From positions 1,302,001-1,366,000 of the forward strand of contig NZ_CP017770.1 of assembly GCF_001857945.1 (NCBI RefSeq): a DNA stretch of 64,000 nt, in the 5' to 3' direction. The notes under the pieces were generated by a model that saw nothing but the letters and a program-made list of their open reading frames with translations, did no database searches and was not told the DNA's origin. Positions within the stretch are counted from its first letter, which is position 1. Each line of letters begins with the position of its first letter. This document shows, piece after piece, positions 45,370 to 55,242 of the stretch. Made by a program: the position numbers and the translations under genes. This stretch comes from Paenibacillus crassostreae (lineage in GTDB: Bacteria; Bacillota; Bacilli; Paenibacillales; Paenibacillaceae).

Positions 45370-45460
45370 AACATCGCCTCGTTCCTAATCACCTATTGGC
45401 TAATTTCACCACTTCATAGTATAGCACAATTATCCTTACTAATTCATCCCATAAGCTATA

Positions 45461-45495
45461 AAAAAAAGCCCCCGGCACTTAAAGGCCGGAGGCTT
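45461..45495 (-). terminator. Terminator of rplU-prp-rpmA
   Basis: AAGCCTCCGG/CCGGGGGCTT stem with a T run of more than six on the minus strand. Confidence 0.9.
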
Positions 45496-45553
45496 CCTTA
45501 TTAAAATATAAGAAAGTATAAGTTTCAACCTATACTCCCTGATACGATAGCAA

Positions 45554-45865
45554 TTAAGCTTCTACTGCTGCCGCTACAGGAGCGATATCTACCGGGTAAA
45601 CGCTCACTTTTTTACGATCGCGGCCCCAACGTTCAAATTTCACAACGCCTTCCACTTTAGCAAACAAAGTATCATCACTACCGATACCAACATTTGTGCC
45701 TGGGTGAATTTTTGTTCCGCGTTGGCGAACTAGGATACTTCCGCCAGTAACCGTTTGTCCGTCTGCACGTTTCACACCAAGACGTTTCGATTGGCTATCT
45801 CGTCCATTTCTTGTGGAACCCACACCTTTTTTAGATGCGAACAATTGAAGATTCAACTTAAACAT
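45554..45865 (-). CDS. rpmA: 50S ribosomal protein L27 (with cleaved N-terminus)
   Basis: L27 of 103 residues starting [14 protein letters not shown]. The nine-residue extension is the Bacillota type removed by Prp, exposing the mature terminus that reaches the peptidyl-transferase centre. The body [22 protein letters not shown] is conserved. An Ala/Val-rich C-terminus (APVAAAVEA) is added. It is 17 bp behind prp. Confidence 0.97.
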   Translation of the reverse strand: MFKLNLQLFASKKGVGSTRNGRDSQSKRLGVKRADGQTVTGGSILVRQRGTKIHPGTNVGIGSDDTLFAKVEGVVKFERWGRDRKKVSVYPVDIAPVAAAVEA

Positions 45866-45882
45866 GTTGTCAACCTCCTTCT

Positions 45883-46215
45883 TTATATAATGACTTCTTC
45901 TATTCGAATATACTCACCGTATGATTCAGCAATACTATTTAACATAATGACCATAGATTCAAGTAGCAGTTGCACTTTACTTTCAGTAGACTCATCCTCT
46001 AGAAGAGGAATTATCCCACTTAAGAAACCATTATGCATCTCACAATCCAAAGTAATCTCAGTCAACGCTTCAATCGAATTAACTGTTCCAACAGTAACGG
46101 CTGATACTCCAGCACATACAATGTCTTCTCCAGCTTTCGCGTAATTCGCATGTCCTTTAATCTTAAAACTGTGAATCAACCTGCTATGATTACGAAAGAT
46201 TCGCACGACAATCAC
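45883..46215 (-). CDS. prp: Ribosomal-processing cysteine protease Prp
   Basis: Cysteine protease of 110 residues (YsxB/TM1457-like) that removes the N-terminal extension of L27. The catalytic His is in KGHANYA (His22) and the catalytic Cys in [11 protein letters not shown] (Cys34). It is located between rplU and rpmA as in most Bacillota, and its predicted substrate is the next gene. Confidence 0.94.
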   Translation of the reverse strand: MIVVRIFRNHSRLIHSFKIKGHANYAKAGEDIVCAGVSAVTVGTVNSIEALTEITLDCEMHNGFLSGIIPLLEDESTESKVQLLLESMVIMLNSIAESYGEYIRIEEVII

Positions 46216-46229
46216 TTTATCGCACCTAC

Positions 46230-46541
46230 TTACGCTTGAATTTTTCCAATTGTTACTTTAGTGTATGGTTGACGATGACCTTGCTTCTTATGGTAGTTCT
46301 TCTTAGGTTTGTACTTGTATACAACAACCTTATGACCTTTACCATGTTTCTCAACCGTAGCGGCTACAGTTGCACCTGAAAGTAATGGCGTACCTGCTAC
46401 CAAACCATTGTCATCACATACTGCTAGTACACGGTTAAAAGTAACCTTTTCTCCGTCTTCTGCATGTAGTTTTTCAATGAACAACACATCGCCCTCTTGA
46501 ACTTTGTATTGTTTACCACCTGTTTCGATAATTGCGTACAT
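46230..46541 (-). CDS. rplU: 50S ribosomal protein L21
   Basis: L21 of 103 residues ([18 protein letters not shown]... ending KVTIGKIQA). ATG 46541 has GGAGG 8 nt upstream. It is the first gene of rplU-prp-rpmA and is preceded by a conserved RNA leader and its own promoter. Confidence 0.97.
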   Translation of the reverse strand: MYAIIETGGKQYKVQEGDVLFIEKLHAEDGEKVTFNRVLAVCDDNGLVAGTPLLSGATVAATVEKHGKGHKVVVYKYKPKKNYHKKQGHRQPYTKVTIGKIQA

Positions 46542-46555
46542 ATCTTGCACCTCCT

Positions 46556-46665
46556 CATGTCTCAGACTCGCCTAATCTAGGTGGCAGCACTGTAAATATA
46601 CTGCGCTTCACGACCCGATCGGTGCGGTTACAGCATGTGCAGTCCATTTAAGTACCCGACACATA
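46556..46665 (-). ncRNA. Ribosomal protein L21 leader RNA
   Basis: The minus strand reads GGACTGCACATGCTGTAACCGCACC, then GCGCAGTATATTTACAGTGCTGCCACC, the pairing elements of the Bacillota L21 leader, ending just before the rplU ribosome site. It is thought to be bound by an L21-operon protein for autoregulation. Confidence 0.8.
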
Positions 46666-46672
46666 CTAACAC

Positions 46673-46701
46673 ATAGTACCATACTCAATTAATAGAGTCA
46701 A
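46673..46701 (-). promoter_or_regulatory. Sigma-A promoter of rplU-prp-rpmA
   Basis: TTGACT (46701-46696) and TACTAT (46678-46673) with a 17-nt spacer. The -35 box overlaps the rng stop codon (46700-46698). Confidence 0.85.
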
Positions 46702-47942
46702 TGAATTATATTTGCGGTTATTCTACCTGTACCGGAACAAGTTTCACACGTTTTATCTAGCAATACTGATGTATCTTCGCGAACTTTTTTTCGTGTCAAT
46801 TCAAGTAGTCCTAGCTTCGTCCAACCGACAATTTGACTCTTTGCTCGATCTTTTTTCATTACTGCCTCCAAAGCCTCCACCACATTCTGACGATGGATTT
46901 CTTGCTCCATATCAATAAAGTCAATAACGATAATACCACCAACATCACGCAATCGAATCAATCTTGCAATTTCTTCTGCTGCTTGTATATTGGTCAGTGT
47001 AACCGTTTCTTCTAAATTATAGCCACCCGTATACTTGCTAGTATTCACGTCAACGACAGTTAATGCTTCCGTATGGTCCCACACAATCGTCCCACCACTG
47101 GCAAGGGATACTTTTCGAGAAAGACCTTTATCTAATTGTTCAAGAACACCATACTGTTTAAAAATAGATTCTGATGATTCATGCACTTTCACTGGCAAAT
47201 GAATACCCTGACCCATTTCTGACAAATATCGCTCCACTACAGCTGCTTCTTTAACATTATTAATTATGAGTTCATCCTCTGTGGGGTTCAACACATCACG
47301 AATATGACGTTGAACAATGCTTAGGTCCTGATGGAGTAAGCTAGGTGCCTCAGCATTTTTTGCCTTTCCTTGAATATTACTCCATAGTTGGCGTAACAAA
47401 TCGAGATCACTTTTAATCGCGTCAGTGGATTCATCTTGCGAAACTGTTCTGACTATAATTCCTTCTCCACGAAAACGTAATTGTTCACATAGAATTTTAA
47501 GCCTTGTACGTTCATTTTCTCGTAGAACTTTCTTCGATACAGCAACATAATCTGCTATGGGCATATATACAATCCAACGCCCTGGTAATGAATAGTGGGT
47601 AGTAACTCGTGGTCCTTTGCCCCGGAGGGATTCTTTCATGACTTGAACTACAATCTCTTGTCCAACTTTCAACAATTCTTCTATCGAAGGTTTAACCTTC
47701 GGCTGCTTTTCAAGATGGGGGTGCAGCACATCATCAACATAAAGAAAGGCATTTTTTTTATGGCCAATATCCACAAAAGCTGCCTGCATACCTGGTAAAA
47801 CATTAACGACACGACCTTTGTAAAAGCTTCCAACTAAACTTTCGCTTTGACTACGTTCCGCCGCAAACTCCACAAGCTTTCCTTCCTCTATGAGAGCCAT
47901 CTGTGTGAATTTAGATTCACAGTTAACGATCATCTGTTTCAT
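46698..47942 (-). CDS. rng: Ribonuclease E/G family protein
   Basis: RNase G-like endoribonuclease of 414 residues. It has an S1-type domain (GSFYKGRVVNVLPGMQAAFVD), the DNase I-like catalytic core with the two metal-binding aspartates in TVVDVNT and VIDFIDME, and a Zn-link CETCSG near the C-terminus. It is shorter than E. coli RNase G (489). ATG 47942 has GAGGTG upstream. B. subtilis lacks RNase E/G, so its presence again points away from B. subtilis. No terminator is seen before the rplU promoter. Confidence 0.9.
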   Translation of the reverse strand: MKQMIVNCESKFTQMALIEEGKLVEFAAERSQSESLVGSFYKGRVVNVLPGMQAAFVDIGHKKNAFLYVDDVLHPHLEKQPKVKPSIEELLKVGQEIVVQVMKESLRGKGPRVTTHYSLPGRWIVYMPIADYVAVSKKVLRENERTRLKILCEQLRFRGEGIIVRTVSQDESTDAIKSDLDLLRQLWSNIQGKAKNAEAPSLLHQDLSIVQRHIRDVLNPTEDELIINNVKEAAVVERYLSEMGQGIHLPVKVHESSESIFKQYGVLEQLDKGLSRKVSLASGGTIVWDHTEALTVVDVNTSKYTGGYNLEETVTLTNIQAAEEIARLIRLRDVGGIIVIDFIDMEQEIHRQNVVEALEAVMKKDRAKSQIVGWTKLGLLELTRKKVREDTSVLLDKTCETCSGTGRITANIIH

Positions 47943-48028
47943 GGCTTCACCTCTGCTAGAAGACATTTCATTTGATCTATATGAAATCTCTTAAATTTTT
48001 AACAATACCAATTTATCCATATACAGTC

Positions 48029-48889
48029 TTAAAGAATACGACGCTTAGTAGAAAAATATGCTGATATTAATTTTTGTTCAGGTAATACAGCAACAATATT
48101 TCCATCTTCATCCACAATATAGATTAAATGATATTTCTCTCTCTTAAATAGACGCAAAATAGGGTCTAAATGTTTCGCAGCATCTGTAACAATAGGTTGT
48201 ACGAGAGTGCCGTTTAAAGCATACCTGGCATATAATGGACCTCTATTCATTAAAAATCTCATAAATCGATAAGTAATATTTCGATAATCTACAAAATTTG
48301 AATACAATAAAAATACGCCTATCATAAGTAAATTAAGCTGCAAAACACCTTTTTCCATTATTAAAGGAAGTAGAGCGAATAGAATAACACCTATACTAGC
48401 AACTATACTCACTCTTAATGACCATACTAACATCCAGTGATATGGGAAATACCTACTAATTAAAGATTGCATTATTTTCCCACCATCTAATGGCGGAATA
48501 GGCAGTAAATTGAATAATGCAATAATCATATTTCCATGAATAATATATGCAATATATTCACTGTTCCCCCACCCCAATAACATGAAACCCATGCCAATCA
48601 TCATCATGATCCCATTCTGAAGTGGTCCTGCTACTGCAATCATGATTTCCTTCCAAGCGGTTAGTTGACCGTGGTCTTCAATCGATACCACTCCTCCAAA
48701 TGGTAACAATTGTAGGGATACTACCTTTATCCTAAATAACAGGGCCACACTTAAATGTCCCATTTCATGTATGAGGACAATAGCAAACAATGTGATTAAC
48801 TCCAGAAAATTACCCGTTAAAATTGACATTAACATCACAATTACGAATAGGGGATGTAGGTTTAACGTTATCCCGAATATTTTAATCAA
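48029..48889 (-). CDS. spoIVFB: Stage IV sporulation intramembrane protease SpoIVFB
   Basis: Site-2 family (M50) metalloprotease of 286 residues that releases pro-sigma-K in the mother cell. Zinc motif HEMGH (about 42-46) and the third ligand in NLLPIPPLDGGK (about 130-141) lie in membrane helices. A C-terminal CBS-like part (about 215-280) is expected for ATP sensing. It overlaps spoIVFA by 8 bp, and the pair forms the checkpoint complex with BofA. Confidence 0.92.
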   Translation of the reverse strand: MIKIFGITLNLHPLFVIVMLMSILTGNFLELITLFAIVLIHEMGHLSVALLFRIKVVSLQLLPFGGVVSIEDHGQLTAWKEIMIAVAGPLQNGIMMMIGMGFMLLGWGNSEYIAYIIHGNMIIALFNLLPIPPLDGGKIMQSLISRYFPYHWMLVWSLRVSIVASIGVILFALLPLIMEKGVLQLNLLMIGVFLLYSNFVDYRNITYRFMRFLMNRGPLYARYALNGTLVQPIVTDAAKHLDPILRLFKREKYHLIYIVDEDGNIVAVLPEQKLISAYFSTKRRIL

Positions 48890-49652
48890 AAGACATCACT
48901 TCTAATGGATCAAGGTAAACATCACCTTGTCTTAGGGAAAAGTATAATGTTTGTCTAGGTTCATTGGTTAACCAGCCTAGACTATCACCTGCTTCAACCC
49001 AATCATTCACCTTCAGCGTACTATCTAAGTGTCCATATACCGATACCAATCCACCTGTATGTTGAATGGCTAACTTCACTCCAGATTGAGACTCCTTCAG
49101 CACTTCTAATATACGTCCAGTAGCAACACTTTTCACCTGTGAAATAGCATTTGAATCTTCATATGGACTGATTTCAATACCTTTTTGATCAACTAAGAAA
49201 GATGTTGTTACTAGTCCATGCATAGGGACTAGCCAAGCCTGTGAGGCAATAACTTTCTGAGGGTTATTTTGACTCTCTGTAAAAATAGGTATTATTGCAG
49301 GTGCTTCGCCAAAATGAGATACATACCAAGATTCTACCGCTTGAAAATCCATTTCTCTGTTTAAAGATTGTGCAATATATTGTTGAATGCTAATTGCCCA
49401 CGTCTCTTCTGATCGATAGATTCCAAAGACTATGCCAAATAACAGACCACTCCAGAGTACTCTCCGAATGAAACTTGGAAAGAAATAATGATGACGACTT
49501 TGTTCCATTTTCCACAATCGTTCAGGATCACGTTCGCCAACTATACCGTGTTCATTTACCCATTTCTCCCCATCATTACGAATCTGATTATTATCCAGTA
49601 ATTCTTGAATCCGTTCCTGTCGCTGTTGCTTCAATGGTGATTTATTATCCAT
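48882..49652 (-). CDS. spoIVFA: Stage IV sporulation protein SpoIVFA (M23-like)
   Basis: Inhibitory partner of SpoIVFB, 256 residues. A cytoplasmic N-terminus (1-60) is followed by one membrane helix (about 64-80) and a C-terminal M23/LytM-like domain with GGLVSVYGHLDSTLKVNDWVEAGDSLGWL. In B. subtilis it anchors and restrains SpoIVFB until cleaved by SpoIVB. It precedes spoIVFB with an 8-bp overlap. Confidence 0.88.
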   Translation of the reverse strand: MDNKSPLKQQRQERIQELLDNNQIRNDGEKWVNEHGIVGERDPERLWKMEQSRHHYFFPSFIRRVLWSGLLFGIVFGIYRSEETWAISIQQYIAQSLNREMDFQAVESWYVSHFGEAPAIIPIFTESQNNPQKVIASQAWLVPMHGLVTTSFLVDQKGIEISPYEDSNAISQVKSVATGRILEVLKESQSGVKLAIQHTGGLVSVYGHLDSTLKVNDWVEAGDSLGWLTNEPRQTLYFSLRQGDVYLDPLEVMSFD

Positions 49653-49746
49653 AAATATTCATCCCCCTTGCGAGGCTACTTTTATCACTTATTTTATGAG
49701 AGATGTCTAGCTTTTTAGAACAAGCTATCTGATATCATAAATACAC

Positions 49747-49800
49747 AAAAAAAAGGACTGTTTATTTATCGCCCTGTATAAGGCTATAAATAAACAGTCC
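49747..49800 (-). terminator. Terminator after minD
   Basis: A stem of 14 bp or more (GGACTGTTTATTTA and its complement) with an inner GCC/GGC stem and an eight-base T run, ending the mre-min unit. Confidence 0.92.
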
Positions 49801-49820
49801 CTTAACTTTTTATTCTATGT

Positions 49821-50615
49821 TCATCCCATACCAAGAAACTTTTTAAAACGTTTGAAAGCACCCTGTTTGTTGTCCATTTGCATTAAAGGTACCGTATCAC
49901 CCAAAATACGCCGTGCGATATTACGATAGGCAATCGCTGCTCTAGAATCAGGATTCATCACAGTTGGTTCTCCATTATTAGCAGCCTTGATCACATACTC
50001 ATCATCAGGAACGATGCCAATCAAATCAATATTCAAGACTTGCAGAATATCTTCAATCTCTAGCATATCACCCGACTTCATCATATTAGGTCGTATTCGA
50101 TTCACTACGAGCATAGGTGATTTGACATGAGAACTTTCCAGTAGCCCGATAATACGATCTGCATCACGAACTGCAGCATTCTCCGGAGTTGTAACAACAA
50201 TAGCCTTATCTGCTCCAGCAATAGCATTCTTGAATCCCTGCTCTATACCCGCTGGGCAATCAATAATGACATACTCATAATCCTTTTTAAGTTCAAGAAT
50301 GATATCTTTTACCTGCTCTGCTTTAATAGAGTCTTTATCTTTGGTCTGTGCTGCTGGCAACATATACAACTCATCGAATCGTTTATCCTTCACTAGTGCT
50401 TGTCCTAACCGACAACGACCCTCAATCACATCAACCAAATCATAAATAATGCGATTCTCAAGACCCATAACTACGTCTAGATTACGTAGTCCTATATCGG
50501 TATCCACCAAGCATACCTTTTTACCAAGCAGAGCAAGTGCAGTTCCTATATTAGCTGATGTGGTTGTCTTGCCTACTCCGCCCTTGCCAGAAGTGACAAC
50601 TATAGCCTCTCCCAT
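49821..50615 (-). CDS. minD: Septum-site determining ATPase MinD
   Basis: Deviant Walker A ATPase of 264 residues with GKGGVGKTT (about 10-18), switch DTDIGLRNLD and VIIDCPAGI. The amphipathic C-terminal membrane helix (AFKRFKKFLGMG) is visible. It positions the division septum with MinC and also in sporulation. It lies three bp behind minC. Confidence 0.96.
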   Translation of the reverse strand: MGEAIVVTSGKGGVGKTTTSANIGTALALLGKKVCLVDTDIGLRNLDVVMGLENRIIYDLVDVIEGRCRLGQALVKDKRFDELYMLPAAQTKDKDSIKAEQVKDIILELKKDYEYVIIDCPAGIEQGFKNAIAGADKAIVVTTPENAAVRDADRIIGLLESSHVKSPMLVVNRIRPNMMKSGDMLEIEDILQVLNIDLIGIVPDDEYVIKAANNGEPTVMNPDSRAAIAYRNIARRILGDTVPLMQMDNKQGAFKRFKKFLGMG

Positions 50616-50618
50616 GTA

Positions 50619-51281
50619 CTACACCCCCTTAAACATGTTGAAATCTCTCCGCAAACGTACAATGTTGCTCATCTTATCAATTTGCATTACACCATCCTGT
50701 AAGTAAGCAAATTCCATGCGTGTCTCTCTAGCTTCCCACTCATCAGGAGGACGACTAATCATATCTGAAATTCTTAGCTGTGTTGGAGCGAAGTGTGAAG
50801 CTGCGATCACAGCTTCATCATTCCCGTCAACGCCCGCGTGAGCCATCCCACGTAATGCACCTAGAATATAAATATCTCCGGTACATGTCACAGAACCACC
50901 CGGGTTAATATCACCAAGAAATAAAATATTTCCATGATGATGAAGAACCTGACCTGAACGTACGATTCCACTCATCACTGTTATATTGCTTCCAAGGTCT
51001 TCCTCTGATTTCTGTTCTATTGACTCAACAGAACGAACCAGCAGATTACCTTTTTGTTTCATGATATCTAGAATGAGTTCTTTCTGATCGTCAGTCACAA
51101 CCCTCATACCCAGCTTGATATCTACATGTATAATGGGTCCTGCCAAAATATTTGTATGGCTGTGCTCAAGTTTATAGCGAAGCTCAGTTAGTAGATCCTC
51201 AAAATCACATTCAGCATCAAGAAGGAATACCAGGCCATCCTTAATACCTTTAATCGTGACGTGATTGGACTTTACAGTCAT
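50619..51281 (-). CDS. minC: Septum-site determining protein MinC
   Basis: FtsZ polymerisation inhibitor of 220 residues. An N-terminal domain (KSNHVTIKGIKDGLVFLLD) is followed by a linker and a C-terminal right-handed beta-helix that binds MinD and dimerises (VRSGQVLHHHGNILFLGDINPGG, then GALRGMAHAG). ATG 51281 is preceded by GGGAGGGACAGG and is preferred over a start at 51308. It is the first of minCD, behind mreD. Confidence 0.95.
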   Translation of the reverse strand: MTVKSNHVTIKGIKDGLVFLLDAECDFEDLLTELRYKLEHSHTNILAGPIIHVDIKLGMRVVTDDQKELILDIMKQKGNLLVRSVESIEQKSEEDLGSNITVMSGIVRSGQVLHHHGNILFLGDINPGGSVTCTGDIYILGALRGMAHAGVDGNDEAVIAASHFAPTQLRISDMISRPPDEWEARETRMEFAYLQDGVMQIDKMSNIVRLRRDFNMFKGV

Positions 51282-51364
51282 ATACCTGTCCCTCCCATCT
51301 TCTTTCATTTCGTGCCTAAAGACCTAAGTTCCTGCTTAGACCTGTAAATTGATAGATTTCCGGT

Positions 51365-51895
51365 CTAAGCTACCTTCTCTTTTTGGCTAAGTTTACTAAC
51401 TTTCTCTAGTTGAGATCGTAGAGGAACATAGATTACTAATCCAAAGACAAAATGAACAAATAGGTTAGGAAGTATGTGATGCACTAAAGCCCAATCGTAT
51501 GTTGAATGATTCATTTGAAACAGCGTATATATTCCAAATAATACGCTATCCAACAATAAACTTCCCAAGAGAATAACCGACATCATAATAGGCATCGGAG
51601 CTCGTGGAGATTGGAATATAAAGCCCATACAGTAAGCAGAGAATCCCATTGAAAAAGAATAGGGCCCCATGATCTGTCCATAAAAAACAATATCATGTAG
51701 CATTCCGAATATGATCCCTAACACCAACGCCGTGTGGCGATGGTAATAAATCGAAACAAAAAGAATAACGATATATACTAAATTCGGCACAATTCTAGAC
51801 TGCCATGTATCTGGAGTAATCCATGGCACAATAGTACCTTCCAATACAAAAAGTAAGAACAGTAACATAATAAGGACGGGTCTGCGCATAATCAC
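51365..51895 (-). CDS. mreD: Rod-shape protein MreD
   Basis: Integral membrane protein of 176 residues with about five or six helices, part of the elongation complex with MreB, MreC and RodA. The start is GTG 51895, sharing one base with the mreC TAG; ATG 51889 is an alternative. GGAGG lies inside the mreC end. Sequence conservation in this family is low, so the call rests on topology plus position after mreC. Confidence 0.9.
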   Translation of the reverse strand: MIMRRPVLIMLLFLLFVLEGTIVPWITPDTWQSRIVPNLVYIVILFVSIYYHRHTALVLGIIFGMLHDIVFYGQIMGPYSFSMGFSAYCMGFIFQSPRAPMPIMMSVILLGSLLLDSVLFGIYTLFQMNHSTYDWALVHHILPNLFVHFVFGLVIYVPLRSQLEKVSKLSQKEKVA

Positions 51896-52770
51896 TATTC
51901 AAGAACCTCCGGTGTAAACACTACAAATAATTGCTTCCAGTCAACAAAACTTGCAGTAGGCGAAATCGTTGCTGTTCTCAACGAGCCCATTTTCCCTACT
52001 TGAACACTATCTACAGTTCCAATAATCATCCCTCGGGGATAGAGCCCTCCACTTCCGGATGATACAATAGTATCCCCTTCCTTCAATGGATCCTCCTCTT
52101 TGATTCCTGTCATGAGAAGTGTACCGGTCTTCTCGTCGTAACTTTCAATAATCCCAAAAGTTTTATCCTGATTATTCATAGCCGTAGCAGCTATTGCATT
52201 TGTATTAGGATCTTTCACATCCATCGTTGTAATTAGTTTCACCGTTGATGTGAAGTTGCTGACTTTACTAATAACACCCACAAGGCCATCAACAGACGTA
52301 ACTGACATATTAACCTTCACACCGTCGCGTTCCCCAATATCTATGACGAGCGATCGATTATTAGTATCCGTATTGACACTAACCACCTGTGCAATATGAT
52401 ACTCATAATTATATTTCTCTCGTTGAGCCAACGTAAATTCAAGATCGATTTTAAGTTCCTGATTCTCTGCTTCTAAGAAGTTAAAATTTGCTTTCTCACG
52501 TGTATACTGGGCTAGTGCAATTTTTAACTGCTCATTCTCTTCATAAATATCTCTCATATTACCAATATCTTCAAACAAGCCCGCTATATAGCCAGCGGGC
52601 TTATAAAAAATGTTCTGCACAAAACCAACAGTATCTCTTAGGAATTTCTCAGGCCAAGACAATGTCGCTCTTGATCCCAATGTGAATCCCATTAAAGCTA
52701 TAAACACTACGAGCCCAATCAATACAACGAATAGTCGTTTGTTTCCGAGCAATTTAAACAGTTTCAACAC
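51895..52770 (-). CDS. mreC: Rod-shape protein MreC
   Basis: Bitopic cell-shape protein of 291 residues. A membrane helix (about 12-32) is followed by a coiled coil (about 68-115) and the beta-barrel domain with GERDGVKVNMSVTSVDGLVG and GSGGLYPRGMIIGTV. It links cytoplasmic MreB to cell-wall synthases outside. The start is GTG 52770, with a TTG as the second codon. Order mreB-mreC-mreD-minC-minD is the standard one. Confidence 0.94.
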   Translation of the reverse strand: MLKLFKLLGNKRLFVVLIGLVVFIALMGFTLGSRATLSWPEKFLRDTVGFVQNIFYKPAGYIAGLFEDIGNMRDIYEENEQLKIALAQYTREKANFNFLEAENQELKIDLEFTLAQREKYNYEYHIAQVVSVNTDTNNRSLVIDIGERDGVKVNMSVTSVDGLVGVISKVSNFTSTVKLITTMDVKDPNTNAIAATAMNNQDKTFGIIESYDEKTGTLLMTGIKEEDPLKEGDTIVSSGSGGLYPRGMIIGTVDSVQVGKMGSLRTATISPTASFVDWKQLFVVFTPEVLE

Positions 52771-52824
52771 CCTCTAACATTGCTGATTTCTCTCCCATAT
52801 CAGGGGTTGATACACATCAATAAC

Positions 52825-53847
52825 CTATCGTTTTGATCTCGAACTAGATTTAAACAAATGGATATTCTCCAAAGCCTTACCTGTACCGATAACGACACAA
52901 TCCAATGGATTCTCCGCAACAATAACCGGCATCCCTGTCTCTTGAGCAAGTAACTTGTCCAAGTTACGTAGCAAAGCTCCACCACCTGTTAATACAATCC
53001 CACGATCCATAATATCTGCTGCAAGTTCCGGAGGACATTTCTCAAGAGTTACTTTAACAGCTTCTACGATAGAATTAACCGTATCCCCTAAAGCTTCACT
53101 TATTTCATCAGAAGTAATCGTAATCGTCTTCGGTAATCCCGTTACTAAATCACGACCACGTATTTCCATCGTTTCTACCTTATCCAAAGGAAGCGCAGAT
53201 CCAATATCCATCTTCATTTGTTCAGATGTCCGTTCACCAATCATCAAATTATATTGGCGTTTAATATATTGCATAATGGATTCATCCATATCATCCCCTG
53301 CAACACGAACAGAACGACTTGTTACGATCCCGCCAAGAGAGATCACAGCTACTTCCGTTGTTCCACCACCAATATCTACAACCATACTACCTGTTGGTTC
53401 CCAAACCGGAAGATCAGCGCCGATAGCTGCTGCAAATGGTTCTTCAATAATATAAGCTTCACGTGCACCTGCTTGTTTCGTAGCATCCTCAACAGCACGC
53501 TGTTCCACAGCTGTGATGCCCGAAGGCACACAAACCATTACATTAGGATGACGCTGAAACATTGAACGTTGTTTCTGTGCTTGTTTTATGAAATATTTAA
53601 TCATTGTAGCTGTGATATCGAAATCAGCAATAACGCCATCTTTCATTGGTCGTATCGCCTGGATATTCCCAGGGGTTCTTCCAATCATTCTCTTAGCAGA
53701 TTCACCGACAGCCTCAATGCTCTTCGTATCCAATCTAATCGCAACAACGGAAGGTTCTCTTACTACAATTCCCTTACCTCGGATATAAACAAGTGTATTT
53801 GCCGTCCCTAAATCAATACCTAAATCTTTCGTGAAACCACCAAACAT
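52825..53847 (-). CDS. mreB: Rod-shape determining actin-like protein MreB
   Basis: Bacterial actin of 340 residues with phosphate-1 loop [13 protein letters not shown] (about 10-22), phosphate-2 VDIGGGTTE, and adenosine motif [13 protein letters not shown]. It organises sidewall synthesis beneath the membrane. It is the first of the mreBCD-minCD cluster, downstream of radC by about 39 bp. Confidence 0.97.
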   Translation of the reverse strand: MFGGFTKDLGIDLGTANTLVYIRGKGIVVREPSVVAIRLDTKSIEAVGESAKRMIGRTPGNIQAIRPMKDGVIADFDITATMIKYFIKQAQKQRSMFQRHPNVMVCVPSGITAVEQRAVEDATKQAGAREAYIIEEPFAAAIGADLPVWEPTGSMVVDIGGGTTEVAVISLGGIVTSRSVRVAGDDMDESIMQYIKRQYNLMIGERTSEQMKMDIGSALPLDKVETMEIRGRDLVTGLPKTITITSDEISEALGDTVNSIVEAVKVTLEKCPPELAADIMDRGIVLTGGGALLRNLDKLLAQETGMPVIVAENPLDCVVIGTGKALENIHLFKSSSRSKR

Positions 53848-53886
53848 GTTGTAAACTCCCTTTCTGTGTCAATCTAAACAAGTATA

Positions 53887-54576
53887 TTACATCAAGCCTT
53901 GCTCTTTCAAACTAATATAATCTCCATCACCTATAATGACATGATCCAATACATCTATCCCAATAAGTTGGCCTGCTTCTACTAAACGAGAAGTCAACGA
54001 AATATCTTCAGGGCTAGGAGTTGGATCCCCACTCGGATGGTTGTGTGCACATATAATCGATGCACTACTACATTTAATAGCAGCCCGAAACACCTCGCGC
54101 GGATGAACAATGGAGGCGTTTAAACTACCCATTGAGAGCGTTTCTTGGGCAATGATATGATTCTTCGTATTCAGAAATAAACATACAAAATGTTCCTTTT
54201 GTAAATACCGCAATTGTTCACTGAGTACATCCACTGCATCTTGAGGGCTACGAATAGTAACCTTCTCACTCATTCGAGCTCTTGCTAATCTTTGACCCAA
54301 TTCAATCCCGGCTTTAAGCTGAATAGCCTTCGCATTTCCAATGCCTTTAATTTGAGTAAGTTCATCAATGCTGAGATCTACTAGATTACGAATACTACCC
54401 ACTTTATTCATGATGCGTTGGGCCAGGTGAATAGCCGATTCCTTATGGGATCCTGTTCGTAATAGGATAGCCAGCAATTCAGCGTGACTTAAAGACTCTG
54501 CCCCATATTGCATCATGCGTTCTCTAGGTCGTTCTTCATGGGGGAGGTCGCGCAATAACAATGTGTGCGACTCCAT
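53887..54576 (-). CDS. radC: RadC-family JAMM protein
   Basis: Protein of 229 residues. A helix-hairpin-helix region (SIDELTQIKGIGNAKAIQLKAGIEL, about 70-95) is followed by a JAMM/MPN metalloprotease-like domain with HNHPSGDPTPSPED. The domain has the metal ligands, though activity is not known and a DNA-repair role is doubtful. It lies between maf and mreB, the classic order. ATG 54576 has AAGGGG upstream. Confidence 0.94.
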   Translation of the reverse strand: MESHTLLLRDLPHEERPRERMMQYGAESLSHAELLAILLRTGSHKESAIHLAQRIMNKVGSIRNLVDLSIDELTQIKGIGNAKAIQLKAGIELGQRLARARMSEKVTIRSPQDAVDVLSEQLRYLQKEHFVCLFLNTKNHIIAQETLSMGSLNASIVHPREVFRAAIKCSSASIICAHNHPSGDPTPSPEDISLTSRLVEAGQLIGIDVLDHVIIGDGDYISLKEQGLM

Positions 54577-54617
54577 ACTATTCCCCTTTTCTCTTTCATT
54601 TCAAACAGCCACAGAGC

Positions 54618-55220
54618 TTATAGTACTTCCATGCCTAATTCCGATAACATGTCGGAAAGGAGAGAAAGCGGCAACCCAACGACATTAAAGTAACATCCAT
54701 CAATTTTATCAATAAAGGTTGCTCCAAGTCCTTGTATTCCATATGAACCTGCTTTATCAAGTGGTTCACCACTATTTACATAAGCTTGGATCGTTCGATT
54801 GGACAAGGTTTTCATAGTTACAGAAGTAACTTTGTGTTCGACTAAAGTTCTTCCTGTCAATACATCAATACAGGCTACACCAGTATATACTTGATGAGTT
54901 CTTCCCTGAAGTGATAATAACATACGCAACGCATCTTGGTCATTGATTGGTTTGCCAAGCACCTCATTGTCTAATAACACAATTGTGTCACTTCCAATAA
55001 TGATCGATGGCTCTGTCTCCCTCACGGAAGATTGATATACCGCTTCTGCTTTACGGAGAGCTAGTCCTTCGACAATCTCACGAGGGCCCCAAGTCACAGG
55101 TGTATCTTCATCAACATGACTGGGCTGGACAACGAATGGAACACTTAAAGAAGCGATTAATTCCTGCCGACGTGGTGATGTCGATGCCAGAATAATTAAA
55201 TGTGATGTTTGTGATGTCAA
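54618..55220 (-). CDS. maf: Maf nucleotide pyrophosphatase
   Basis: Septum-formation inhibitor/nucleoside triphosphate pyrophosphatase of 200 residues. Phosphate-binding ILASTSPRRQEL (about 10-21) and the catalytic block IIGSDTIVLLDNEVLGKP are conserved. It removes non-canonical dTTP/UTP analogues and arrests division when overproduced. TTG 55220 start has AAGGAG 7-8 nt upstream. It lies 22 bp behind the DUF4321 gene. Confidence 0.95.
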   Translation of the reverse strand: MTSQTSHLIILASTSPRRQELIASLSVPFVVQPSHVDEDTPVTWGPREIVEGLALRKAEAVYQSSVRETEPSIIIGSDTIVLLDNEVLGKPINDQDALRMLLSLQGRTHQVYTGVACIDVLTGRTLVEHKVTSVTMKTLSNRTIQAYVNSGEPLDKAGSYGIQGLGATFIDKIDGCYFNVVGLPLSLLSDMLSELGMEVL

Positions 55221-55242
55221 ATCAATTTCTCCTTAATCCCAA

